Shown piece after piece: positions 13,001 to 24,054 of a stretch of 64,000 nt of DNA. How positions within the stretch are numbered: the stretch's first letter is position 1; the number at the start of each line of letters is the position of its first letter. The stretch covers positions 1,164,539 through 1,228,538 of the forward strand of contig JAJEKB010021158.1 of the NCBI GenBank assembly GCA_022393335.1, read 5' to 3'. Origin of the DNA: Macrotrachela quadricornifera. Taxonomy: Eukaryota; Rotifera; Eurotatoria; Philodinida; Philodinidae. The position numbers and the translations under genes are program-made. The notes under the pieces are model-generated. The model saw nothing but the letters and a program-made list of their open reading frames with translations, made no database searches and was not told where the DNA came from.

Positions 13001-16000
13001 TGTAGATTAGTCGTTTTCTTGTATGATAAGCGTATATATTGATCTGTTCCCAAGATCTTATTACAAAGATCTTAGCCCAAGATAATGCCACTATCTTGTA
13101 TAGAGATTTTCAAGATCTTTTTACATATCTGTACCCAAGATCTTGGCCAAGATCTTAACACCAGATATTAAGATCTTGGTACAAGATTCAAGATCTTGCT
13201 TACAAGATGTTTCACTAGGGATATGCATCTTCTTGTGAAGAAGTTGCACCATCAATACGTATCCAACTAAGTTCAAGTTTAGAATTTATTGTCCATGATG
13301 AACATGTATCATTTTCAAAATCACAATCATATGATGATGGTGCATGTGCTGGAGTTGTTCTTAAAAAAAAAGTAAAAAGAAAAATTATATCTATCTCAAC
13401 TAACATTTCCGTTGTTAATCGTGGTGGTTGTGTTGTTAAACCATCATTTGGTATAGCAAATGCTGGAAATGTTGCACAATATCCATTTGTTATTGATATA
13501 TCATCAATACCTGTATTACCTTCATCCTGTTCCGTTACTTTACCTTCGATTATTATTGAATGATCAGAATTTACAATAAAATCAACTTTTCCTTGAAACC
13601 AATTATCATCTTGATGACCTGATAATTGCCACATAGCTATCGATTGAAAACCTTCTTTTTGTAAATAAACAGTTAATATACCAATATTATTACCAAACCT
13701 AAAGAAAATTTTTTAATAAATTTCTTTTTTTCTTTTAGAATTCAGATGGATAGAATATTTTAGGAAACTAAAAAACAAAAATCGAAAGAAGCTCATTATA
13801 TATCCGATCATACAATCTTTAATATAAAAAGCTTTGTTACTATTTAATTTATAATAATATTAATTTAATTCAATACACATGCCATTTGAACCAGTATCAA
13901 GCATTGATTGTGAAATAAGTTGAGCTGTATCAATTACTTTTCGATTGTTATTTGTATTAATAAATGCATAAGAACCATATTGGGTTTGAAGTGTATGATC
14001 AAACAATGGGCCTGTTAGAAAAAAAACAAAAATTCTATAACAATTTTTATTATTTTACTGCTGAGTCCTGTAGCTGATGATGAACCACTAGTGATTTCCC
14101 AATCAAATTGATCAGTTTTTTTAACATTGTCCCATGCACAAAATGTATTATCTTCGAAATCACAATTATTTGGTTTTTTACATGATATAGCCAAACGTTT
14201 AACATCATCAATAGCAATATCACCCTAACATATAAAACAAAAAAAAGAAAATTTAAATATGTACAACTTACTTCTGTACCATTACTAACAACACCTTCGA
14301 ATATAATATTAAATGATACTGTATATTCAGTTGAAACATGTGCTTTACGCCATACATCACCAACATTAGCACCACCACGTGACCAAAGAAGTGTACCTAC
14401 ACTACTATTAGATGTAGCGAAATAAACATTTAATTGACCAATATTTCGACCATACATATGATACCAAAATTCCAAACAACGACCATATGCTGGTTGTTCA
14501 ACAGGTGAAATTAATCGTACCTTATCACCAGATTTTTGTGGTTTTGATAATTCTAACAAAGAAAAAAAGATATTATTTATATATGAAATTTTTTTTTTCA
14601 AATGTATACGTACCAATAAACATATAATAACCCTGTGATGTTTGAAGTGTATGATCTAAAATATAAATTATGAATACAAGAAAGAAAGAAGAAAAAAAGA
14701 GAAAATTAATTTTTACCTTCACTAGGACCAGTCATGTCTGTTGGTGTTGGACTATTTTGTCTAGCCCATGCTAATTGTCCAGTTGGATCTGAATGATATC
14801 CACAAATATTATCTTCTTCAAATGTGCAATTAATTGAATAAAAATCTAGTTTGATACAAGGACCATCAATAAGTTTAAGATCATCTAATGATACTACTGA
14901 TCGAATATTCCATACTGCAACAACTTCATACATAACCCGTGTTATATTCGTTCCTGGTTCAATTTGTAATTGACTATGTTGCCAATGACGTCCTTGATCA
15001 CCTGATCGTCTCCAATTACTTTTTGTTGAAGTAAAATCTTCATTAAAAATTAAATAAACATTTAATTGAGTATCAGTTGTACCATACATCATATACCACC
15101 ACTCAGCACACATTGGACTTGATACATTATCGGGTAAACGTGGACTAACTAAACGTGATATATCAATCTCTTCAAAACTGATAATAGGAATTGACAATCT
15201 TGTTGTAATATAATAACCAGTTTCATGTCCATATGTATGATCAGTTGGTGGGCCCACAATACCAGCTAAGTTATTTGTTACTGGTTGTTCACGAAACCAA
15301 TCAAGAGTAACGTTTTGACCTTGTGTCCAACCACACATATCTTGTTCAAATGCACAATCATAATCTGTAACAGTTCTTGGTATTACTGATCGAATTGATT
15401 GTGAATGAGAAGATTGAACAGCTAATGAACGTTTAGTAAGTAATTTTGTTGATGCTAAATAATAGATTATTTTTAAAAAAATATATTTATATAACAGCAT
15501 AAATAATCTTACTTGAAGGACATGGTTGATGAATAATCAAGATATTTTCTAAATGAATTTGTACATTGTCTGTTAATTGTCCATCAAAAATAATATCAGT
15601 TGTCATTCGTGATGAACCAACTGATTTTGTTGATGAAATATTCAATTGAATTTGAGTCAAACTAGATGAATATAAAAATTCTTTTTTTATAGATTCAAAT
15701 ATATCAAACTTTTGCCCTTGTAGTAATTGATGATGCCAAATAGATTGATTATTAACAAAAACTGATAATTTATTCGTTTTATTACTTATCATTTGATAGC
15801 TAAAAGTGAGACATGATGGTGAATCTTGTGAAGATAAATTTGTAGTGCCTATTAGACGAGCATGATTTTGTTCAAATGATGATGAAATTTTTTTATTATT
15901 AGAAAACATTCAAACAAATGATCGTTTAGCTGTTAAATAAATCAATAATATATTTATATTGAGTCATACAGAAATAACTACTTGTTGAGATAGAGAAGAA

Positions 16001-16207
16001 TTGATGCCATTGTAAATTTTGACTATTATTACGATCATTTATCCACTCTAAGTCTGCATATAAATCTTGCTTGACAATGTTTGATTGACCTTGAAGAAAA
16101 ATAAAATAATATTTCATTATTTTTTTCTTTTAAAAAATTAGTTTAGTGAACATACCAGCAATACCAATAATGTATAGAAATAGAAACAAGAAAATAAAGT
16201 GCTTCAT
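10091..16207 (-). CDS. MAM-repeat and EGF-like single-pass membrane receptor, 19 exons, disrupted
   Basis: Exons from 5' to 3' by splice signals and phase: 16207-16156, 16089-15982, 15929-15513, 15454-14717, 14655-14614, 14552-14272, 14224-14059, 14011-13879, 13698-13405, 13359-12464 (interrupted), 12402-12178, 12130-12001, 11940-11371, 11295-11151, 11093-10922, 10860-10569, 10510-10435, 10362-10310, 10236-10091. The first exon encodes a signal peptide (MKHFIFLFLFLYIIGIAG). About seven MAM domains follow, recognised by repeated C-x-F-E-x-D starts, DHT...GYY segments, CLEFWYxMYG strands and SIAIDD ends. Then come a Thr/Ser-rich stalk, an EGF-like domain (CYNGGTC and CTSDFNGEHC), a transmembrane helix (GIILGSIFGGITLIVIIVV) and a tail of about 25 residues. 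MAM domains usually mediate cell-surface adhesion. Three lesions are visible: TGA in exon 3, a lost donor after exon 8, and a 670-bp element in exon 10. It may be a pseudogene or a damaged allele. Confidence 0.75.
12551..13220. mobile_element. 670-bp non-autonomous inverted-repeat element inside MAM gene exon 10
   Basis: Both ends begin CCCTAGT when read inward, and the first 33 bases of the two arms differ at only two positions. The arms are built from repeated AAGATCTTG palindromes. No transposase frame is present. TAT flanks the element on both sides in the gene's orientation, which suggests a 3-bp target duplication. Removing the element and one TAT rejoins exon 10 in frame as DAYNPIYDHT, a normal MAM segment. 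The terminal CCCTAG places a stop codon in the host frame at once. The superfamily was not assigned. Confidence 0.85.
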
Positions 16208-16763
16208 GATTCTTGTTTAAAAACTAAAATACCTAACTTATTAATCAACAGATATGTAGAAAAATTTTATCAAGATTATATTTTGTATACTGATTAGTAG
16301 AATATGACGAATTTAAATCTTTGAAAACATTTTTCTATAAACAAAAAAAGAAAATCTTAGCTCTATAGTGATAATAATAGACATTTTAGTCATATTATTT
16401 CGAGTATTTATATTGTAACTCCTTAAGAATAAAATGATTTAATTCACAGAATGTTTTTAAAATACAATGAAAATGTTCGAATAATAAATGAATAGAGAAT
16501 TGCTTAATTTTTTCTATCTAATAGTTCATTTAGATTTAATAAACATGGCTTAGCTGAGATAGCATAATAGATTAGAAAATAAAAATTACAGATACTAATT
16601 GTTTTAAACTGGCTTCCCTGGATGGTAAATACAAGATAAATATAATCTATACCAATATATAACTATTTGTTAAAGTGTCGTTGATAAATATATTGAAACG
16701 ATTCTTAACGATAAAATAAAGTCAATAGAATGATTTCTTTATTTTGATTCTTTCGATACAATA
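16208..16763. other. Upstream region of the MAM gene, no gene
   Basis: AT-rich sequence that should include the promoter of the MAM receptor gene. No clear core-promoter motif stands out. Confidence 0.4.
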
Positions 16764-17182
16764 TACATAGGATAGTCAATAAGTTCTCGGACTTTTAAAT
16801 ATTTATTCAAAAACAAAAGATTTTGCTAAGCTTTTTACATCGAATGTTCAATACAAAGTATCATCTTTTAAATCCACTTCTACAGTATCGTTCGATATTG
16901 TTGAATAGGTGTTGAATGCAACTCCCTGGATAACGCTTTAGCCAAACGTTTGAAGGACCTGGAACGACCATTTCGAGGATCATCTTCCAACGACTCTTAT
17001 TCACTCGAAGATCGATGAATCCAATGAGTAACTGTACGATATGAAACAACATCTGATCCAAAAGCAAAAATTAATTTATCATGAATTTGTATAGCAGTTA
17101 CAGATGTCGCTACTAGAATAGACCAATAAGAGGAATAAAAAATTAGACTACTATTCCGAAAGCTTTTTGACGACCCTATGTA
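16764..17182 (-). mobile_element. Internally deleted mariner relic
   Basis: The outer ends TACATAGGATAGTCAA and TACATAGGGTCGTCAA (right end inverted) are near-identical for about 27 bp, and TA sits at both borders. On the minus strand a decayed frame reads FGSDVVSYRTVTHWIHR, then a stop, then ESLEDDPRNGRS. This matches the N-terminal helix-turn-helix of mariner transposases. Directly after it comes RLAKALSRELHSTP and then KWI, a stop and KMILCIE, which resemble the transposase C-terminus. The catalytic middle is missing, so the copy is an internal-deletion derivative and is not functional. Confidence 0.75.
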
Positions 17183-17668
17183 TTAAAAGGATTTTTTGAA
17201 CTCTTTTTCTGAAAAAAAATCTTATCTACCTTGAAAATTACATAAGCAAATTATGTTTGATTTTTCTTGTTAGTTTCAAGAATTTATTTTTAAATAGTCT
17301 ACTGCCAAACTAAGTTTATTTTATTAAAATAAAACATGATATATATATCTGATTTTTAATATAGGATAGATATCTTTTAGAAAAAGTATCAAATCCTTTT
17401 TGTTTTTAATGTAAACAATCGTTCTTGTTAATGTGTAGTTATTCATTAGCAATTTCTAGAGAGATATATCTTAAATAAATATAAAGATTTTTTTTTTTTG
17501 TTCTTTGATAAATATAGTAACTTATCAGTTTATTCAGTATATCACGAGTAATAACATAGAGATAGTAACACAATTTTTGCTCTTTCACATAATCCACATT
17601 AAATGACAATACGATAAACCTCGAGAATTTTTTTTATATATATTAAAAAGTAAAATATATAGTATATA
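17183..17668. other. Upstream region of the phosphoesterase gene, no gene
   Basis: AT-rich sequence with homopolymer tracts. It should contain the promoter of the next gene, but no specific motif is clear. Confidence 0.4.
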
Positions 17669-19381
17669 ATGTCAAATGAAATCAGAGTATGTATTTGAAA
17701 TAAATCAAAAATATCTTTAATTGAATAATTCTTGATATATAATTAAACTATATTTATTTATATTTAGACATTGAATTTAAACTCAAAATGGTCAAAAATA
17801 TTTTCAACAAGAAATTCTTTAATAATTTTTATTGTATTATCTTTAATATTAATTAGTCTTTTAACAACAACAATTACATTTGGAATTTTATGGAGTCGTT
17901 CAAAAACTGTAAATAATTCTATATATTCAGTTGAACATGGTACAATAGGTTTTCCTATTCGTTTACCTAATGATGGAAGATATATACAATGGACATTTTT
18001 ACAATTAAATGATGTTTATGAAATGTTACCATTAGATGAAGGACGTAAAGGTGGTTTAGCTCGTGTTGCTCATGTTAGAAAATTATTATTAGAAGAAAAT
18101 TCTGAAACATATACAATATTATCTGGAGATTTTCTTTCACCATCAGCATTAAGTCAATCAAAAGTAAATGGTACAACAATAAATGGACGACAAATGATTG
18201 CAGCTATGAATACATTAGGAATAGATTTTGTTACATATGGTAATCATGAATTTGATTTAAATCAAAAAGAATTAATTGCTCGAATGAATGAATCAAAATT
18301 TATTTGGATTGCTACAAATGTATTTGAATTCGGAACTAATCAACCATTTTCAACAAGTATTCGATATAAAATATTATTAATTAAAGATATACGTATACTT
18401 TTAATTGGTTTAACAATTGATGTTGATAAACAATATATAAATATAGTAAATCAAACATCACTTATACCATTTGTTAAAGAATTTCTTCGATCAATTTCAA
18501 ATATTAAATATGATGTTTTAATTGCATTAACACATTTAGATTTAAATATAGATATTCAACTTGCAGAAAATATACCTGAAATAAATTTAATATTAGGTGG
18601 ACATGAACATGAAGATTATTTTTTATTACGTGGTTCACATTATATTCCAATAGCAAAAGCTGATGCAAATGCATTTACTGTTTATATACATCGATGTGCT
18701 TTTAATATTGATACAAAACGTTTTCGTGTTTATCATACATTAACACAAATAAATTCTGAATTAGAAGAAGAACAAAAAACAGCTGATGTTGTTAATTATT
18801 GGTATAATTTAGGTATAGAAGGTTTTGAACAAATGGGTTTTCAACCAAAACAAACTGTATCTTGTTTACCACAAGCTATGGAATTAGATGGACGTTCAGC
18901 ATCCGTAAGAAATTTTCCAACTTTATTAACTAATTATACATGTGAAAGTATTTTACAATCAACAGCAAATAATCAAACAAAAATTGGTATTTTTAATTCA
19001 GGATCAATACGTATTGATGATATTCTTAGAGGAAAAATTACACAATATGATATTTTACGTGTACTTCCTTTTCCTGATAATCTTTTTTCTCTTTCTATTC
19101 CTGGATCATATCTTGCTACTACATTAAGTCATAGTTTATCATTAAAAGGTAGTGGAGCATATCTTGCATTTTGTGGAATAAATACTTTCGATAATGGACA
19201 AACTTGGTTAGTTGATGGAATAGATATATCTAAAAGTGGCCTTAATTATGCAGTTGGTACAATAAGTTATTTAAAAGAAACAATATTTAATGTTTCAACA
19301 GTTACAATTTGGAAAGAATATAATAAAACACAAACACAAAGTTTAATTGATTATTTAAAACAAAAATATCCACCATGTTAA
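17669..19381 (+). CDS. 5'-nucleotidase-family metallophosphoesterase, membrane-anchored
   Basis: Two exons are inferred: 17669-17686 (MSNEIR) and 17768-19381, joined by an 81-bp intron GTATGT...TTTAG in phase 0. The total is 543 residues. The start is placed in the mini-exon because the first in-frame ATG of the main exon lies beyond the transmembrane segment and active-site start. Residues about 24-47 form a signal anchor. The metallophosphatase motifs follow in order: LQLNDVYE (about 85-92), GDFLSPS (126-132), GNHEFD (164-169), ALTHL (259-263) and GGHEHE (283-288). The C-terminal nucleotidase domain contains NSGSIRID and ends near YLAFCG. Enzymes of this UshA/5'-nucleotidase type hydrolyse nucleotides or related phosphoesters using two metal ions. 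The catalytic domain is probably extracellular or lumenal. Confidence 0.85.
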
Positions 19382-20007
19382 ATTTTTCGTTTTTTTTGAA
19401 TTATAGTTATGTAGTTGAAATTTTTTTATTTAATTTTTTTATATAATATATATTTTGTGTAATTCTTTTTTTTCTGTTGTTAATATAAAGAATATTCGTT
19501 TTCTTTATTCTTATTCTGATCTATTAAGATATTTAAATGGATTTTATTAAAGTACTTAGATTCAAAGTATTGAAAATAATATATCATACTTGACATGATT
19601 AGATACTTACATTCACCTTAAAATTCTTATTTAAGAATAAGTATGTATTTTTTTTGTGCGCATTTCTTTGCAATAGAATATGAAATCACGTTTGTTCTTA
19701 TATTCATGAAGCTAAAAAAATTCTATTTCTTCATTTCATTATTCGATTTTACCTATTCCAATATGGATACTTTGATTATTTTCGTATTTGTACTGAAACC
19801 ATATCTCACATCTACTCATAAGGTGTGAGTGAACTAATACAATAAAATTATTAATATTGTTTTTTTGTTAGTCATTCAAATTTTTACTTCATTATTTTAT
19901 TAATCAAAAAAAAAGATCTCCTAGAAATATTTAAAATTTACTTTCGATATTTACATATAAATTTAATTATCTTTCTGAATACAACTATCATTAAATCATT
20001 ATTTCAA
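19382..20007. other. Intergenic, no gene
   Basis: AT-rich spacer between the phosphoesterase and NHL genes. The 19643-19828 open frame is low-complexity and not supported. Confidence 0.45.
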
Positions 20008-21647
20008 ATGAATAATAAACAATTGAGTATTTGGGACACACCTTTCAATGTGTCCAATAAACACGTAAACATTGGAAAATCGTCACGATCAAATTCTCGT
20101 CAACGTTCACCCGACTATAATAAGGATATCTGGGCTAATCATACTGATTATACTAAAGAAAAAAAAATACGAAACAATAGAAGGTACGACAAATATCTAA
20201 ACGAAGAAACAAAAAAAAAGTACTTTTTCATCTTCTCCAATAAATAAATATCAGTATTCTTTTTTCCTAGTTCTTAATTAAATGAAAAAGTTTTTATTTT
20301 TATTTTTTCTACAAACTTGATTATTGTTATTTAATATAGATGTGGTTCATGGCCTGATTGGTGTTCATGTTTCATTAAAGGTTTTCTACTTGGTTCATTA
20401 TTAGCTGGATTAGCACTGGCTATTGTAATCACACTTTGGTTAACATCAGAAAACACGACGACAACTTCTATTGTAACAAATACAAGTTTGTCAAGCACAA
20501 GTATCAGAACAATTATAATATAACAAAATTGATTTTGTTTGTTTTACTTCAAGGTAATTCACCATCGTTTACTACAACTTCAAAAACAACATCGACGTCA
20601 ACCACATCAACATCAACTACATCAACAAGTTCAACATCAAGTACAACCACTAGCACTGCAACTCCAACATGTTAGTTATTTAAATATATCTCCTTGAATA
20701 TAAATTGAAAATAATGATTATTTATTCTTTTAGGTGCAACTTGGTTATGGAATACAACTGGTGAGACAGTAGCTGGAGTTACTGGTTCATCAGGTAATGG
20801 ATTGAATCAATTAAGTTCTCCATGGAATATTTATGTTGATCCAACAACTAATATTCTTTATATTGCCGATTCACAAAATCATCGTATTCAGCGATGGCCA
20901 CCGGGAGCAACAAGTGGTACAACTATTGCGGGTACCGGCACAAGAGGTTCATCAGCAACTCTTCTTGATACACCAAAAGATATCTTTGTGGACTCGTCAC
21001 AAAATATCTATGTTGCCGATTCAGGCAATAATCGTATACAATTTTTTCTCAATGGTAGTACAACAGGAACAACAATTTCATCAAGTTGGTCAAATCTTAA
21101 TTCCGTATGGGGAGTTCAAGCCTTTAATGGATCGATCTATGCTTGCGATTTTAGTAAATCAGCTGTATGGAAAAATGGATCAGCAGTAGCCGGTAATCAA
21201 GGAGCAGGTTCTAGTTCTAATCAACTCAATTCACCACAAGGCTTTACGGTTGATACATCGGTCTCTCCAGGTACTATTTATGTCGCGAATTCTCAACAGC
21301 ATACAATTAAACAATGGACAGTAGGTTCCTCAACAGGTAATATAGTCGCAGGTGTAAATGGCAACAGTGGTAGTAGTTCGACCTTGCTTTACTATCCCCT
21401 TGCTATTAAAGTTGATTCGTATACTAATATGTTTGTCGTTGATAACAATAACCATCGTATTCAACTCTTCTGTCGATATCCAACAGTAAATACAACTGCA
21501 CGTACTATTGCTGGAATAACAAGTACAAATGGACAAACATCACAAACATTGACATATCCGGCAGGACTCGCTCTAGATGCATCATTAAATTTGTATGTTT
21601 CAGATACAAGTAATCATCGTGTACAAAGATTTCGACGTATTCTCTAA
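20008..21647 (+). CDS. NHL-repeat beta-propeller type II membrane protein
   Basis: Four exons: 20008-20183, 20340-20485, 20554-20670 and 20734-21647. All phases agree and the protein has 450 residues. The N-terminal region (about 1-65) is polar and cytoplasmic. Exon 2 encodes a transmembrane helix (GFLLGSLLAGLALAIVITLW). Exon 3 is a Thr/Ser-rich stalk, probably heavily O-glycosylated. Exon 4 encodes six NHL-type blades, recognised by IYVDPTTN...IADSQNHRIQRW, IFVDSSQNIYVADSGNNRIQ, IKVDSYTNMFVVDNNNHRIQ and LALDASLNLYVSDTSNHRVQ, plus two more degenerate copies. Six blades suffice for a closed extracellular propeller, which usually binds protein or ligand. Many such NHL ectodomain proteins occur in bdelloids; this copy's ligand is unknown. 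Confidence 0.85.
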
Positions 21648-23226
21648 ATTAGAAACTATTATGCTTTTTACATATTTTAAATATGTGTAAACGTTCATGT
21701 ATTTAGACAATAATGTCAACTTATGAAAAATAAAATGGTAATTATTTATTAAAACTCAATAAAATATCGACAAACATTCACTACACATGCTCTTTTGAGA
21801 TATTTGTCGTTATTATGAACTTTTTTTCCTGTACTCTTTGTAGATAGTCTAAATCTTGTTAGTTCTTCAAAGATAATTTAAATGAATCAATGAACTAATG
21901 TAGAAAACAAATACTATAGTTATCCATTTTATCATATTAAAATATAAAATTACTGCACTATTCACTTTGGAATAACTAAATTCTTTATTTGATTGTTATT
22001 TTCCTCTTCACTTTCAGAATTCAACATGAATTATGGAATATTTGTTCTTTCATATATAAATAGGAAACGTACTAGTTATATGCGACAACTCAAATATTTT
22101 CTTAAAAAAGTTTTTGTGAAATGTTTAATACTGCCAATTTCTTTACTCATATTTTATCATCTCAGCCAACCGTGAGCAAAAATCATCAATCATGATTCGT
22201 ATTCAGTAGATATATGAGTTTCTTTTATAAACTGACTTGTCGTTCAGATTGAATTTGTATATAATTCATATATATTATTTTTGTGAACATTTATAATAGT
22301 ATTATTCTCTTTTGGCTTGAACGTCTTTTTTTTATCATCTAGTTTAAAATCAATTGACGAATAGTCAAATGATATACCACTTATTATAGTGATTGTTTTG
22401 CTAGATTATAATGATAATGTTTCTATCGAATATTATAGACAGTTGTGTTCATGAATTAATCGTCTCAATTCACATTCTATCATTAACGATTATTATTAAG
22501 ATCTACATGCGTCGAGTTTCTTTTGTCTTTTTCTTTTCATAGACGGCAGTATTTGTACCTCATCCGCGTACTGTACTGACCGATGATGTATTCAACACGT
22601 TAAAAATGAGTCATTCGAGGTAACTTGCCCATTAATGACTTATCTAGAGTTATTCCATGGATGGTAATACGGAGGTTGTTGAGAAATACGAAAAAACTTT
22701 TTATTATCATGTAATTCAAGGTACAAACATAATTTACAATAAAAAAATCATTATACAGGGTGGTTCATAAGTCATTTAGACAGCTACGATTTTCACTGGT
22801 CAAAAGCGTAGATCAAGGCACATCGAATCGTGTATTACAGGTTAATCTGATTTCGTTTTCTTCAAGTATTTAAATCGACCTTTTAGGAAATTAATGTATT
22901 CAGTGAGATGGTTACAGTGAATTTCCTATAATCAAAAATTCACAAAACTATGCAAGGTATAGATTTGTCGATGTAATCGATTGGGAGTTGCAGCCATTCT
23001 ATTTAAAGTTCTAAGACAATTTTTTCAGCAAGTTCTTTGAAAGAATTACATTTTTGCTTTTTTTAAAAAAACTCGTCATATATTCCGCGTTTGAATGAAT
23101 CTTGAATGGTATGTAGTGTGTATCAAGTGGCGTCCTCTAACGAACTTTGTTAAGACTGGAAAATACGAGTATTATTCCAATGGAACTATCTTTATATTTA
23201 TTAATTGAAATATTATTGTGATAAAG
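21648..23226. other. Intergenic, possible mariner end, no gene
   Basis: No supported gene. At 22755 the stretch ACAGGGTGGTTCATAAGTC resembles a mariner-type terminal repeat, but no partner end or transposase was found. The rest is AT-rich spacer. Confidence 0.4.
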
Positions 23227-23877
23227 ATGCTTTCGAATATTTATCGTCAACATACAGAACGAATTTCATTTTTAAAACAGAGACAAGGTTATTTAAATAA
23301 TATCTTATAAAAAAAAATAGCAAAATTTTTAATTAATTATAGAAAAAAGAAAGAAAGAATTACTTTCATCAATTGATCAATTAACACATGTTGTTCTCGA
23401 TCGTCTTAATGATGAGTAAATTTTATTTAAAAAAAAATTTGTTTTTTGTTTTAATAAATAAATATTCTATTAGAGTATCTGAATGTTATAAAAATGAAAA
23501 ACGTATTGATCAAGCATGTAAACAATTAACAACACAATCAAATCTTCTTTTAAAACAATCTCAAGCATGGATTAATCTTATTGGACAATTTACTGTTGCA
23601 CTTAAAGTTTGTTTATTAAATGAAAAAAAAACAAAAATTGAATTTTATTATTATTATTATTTTGTTTAAATAGGAATTAGGTGATGTGGAAAATTATTCA
23701 AAAATAATTGAAAAAGAATGTTCAACTATAACAAATACATTAGCAACTGTTCATCAAGATATGATTGTACAACAACAAAGTAAAAAAAAAAATATTTTTT
23801 TTTATAAATTCTATTTGATTTAATTAGATCGACAGAATACAACTAATAATCCAGAAGAAACAATAAATCAATCTTAA
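23227..23877 (+). CDS. BLOC1S1: BLOC-1 subunit 1 homologue (GCN5L1)
   Basis: Five exons: 23227-23287, 23343-23415, 23474-23606, 23674-23779 and 23828-23877. Together they encode 140 residues with consistent phases. The N-terminus MLSNIYRQHTERI and the following EKRKKELL resemble the family start. The core CYKNEKRIDQACKQL...QSQAWINLI...ALKELGDVENY aligns with the family segment around NQRKLDHEVKTL...[23 protein letters not shown]. The protein is expected to be mostly alpha-helical coiled coil. BLOC1S1 acts in the BLOC-1 and BORC complexes that control lysosome-related organelle biogenesis and lysosome positioning, and it has a mitochondrial acetylation role. A polar C-terminal tail (NRQNTTNNPEETINQS) extends beyond the usual end. 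AATAAA-type signals follow near 23928. Confidence 0.85.
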
Positions 23878-24054
23878 TTATTATTTATTTATTGTATTTA
23901 TAATTATCCAAAAACGTTCTGATAAAAATAAATAGTTTAGTTTTATTGTATTCCATTAAATATTTAACATCTATATGAACGCTTGTTATCCATTTGAGAT
24001 TTGGCTGGATCCTAGGGAGATATGCGTTAGAAATACTTAGTAGATTATTTAATT

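Noticed and set aside
17771..17773. TTG as start codon of the phosphoesterase
   Set aside because: A spliced ATG mini-exon with good donor, acceptor and phase is a better explanation in a eukaryotic gene.
21330..21536. Small minus-strand frame inside the NHL exon
   Set aside because: It overlaps the well-supported beta-propeller exon and has no recognisable features.
22755..23160. A complete mariner element starting at ACAGGGTGGTTCATAAGTC
   Set aside because: No inverted partner and no transposase frame could be found, so only a lone terminus-like sequence is noted.
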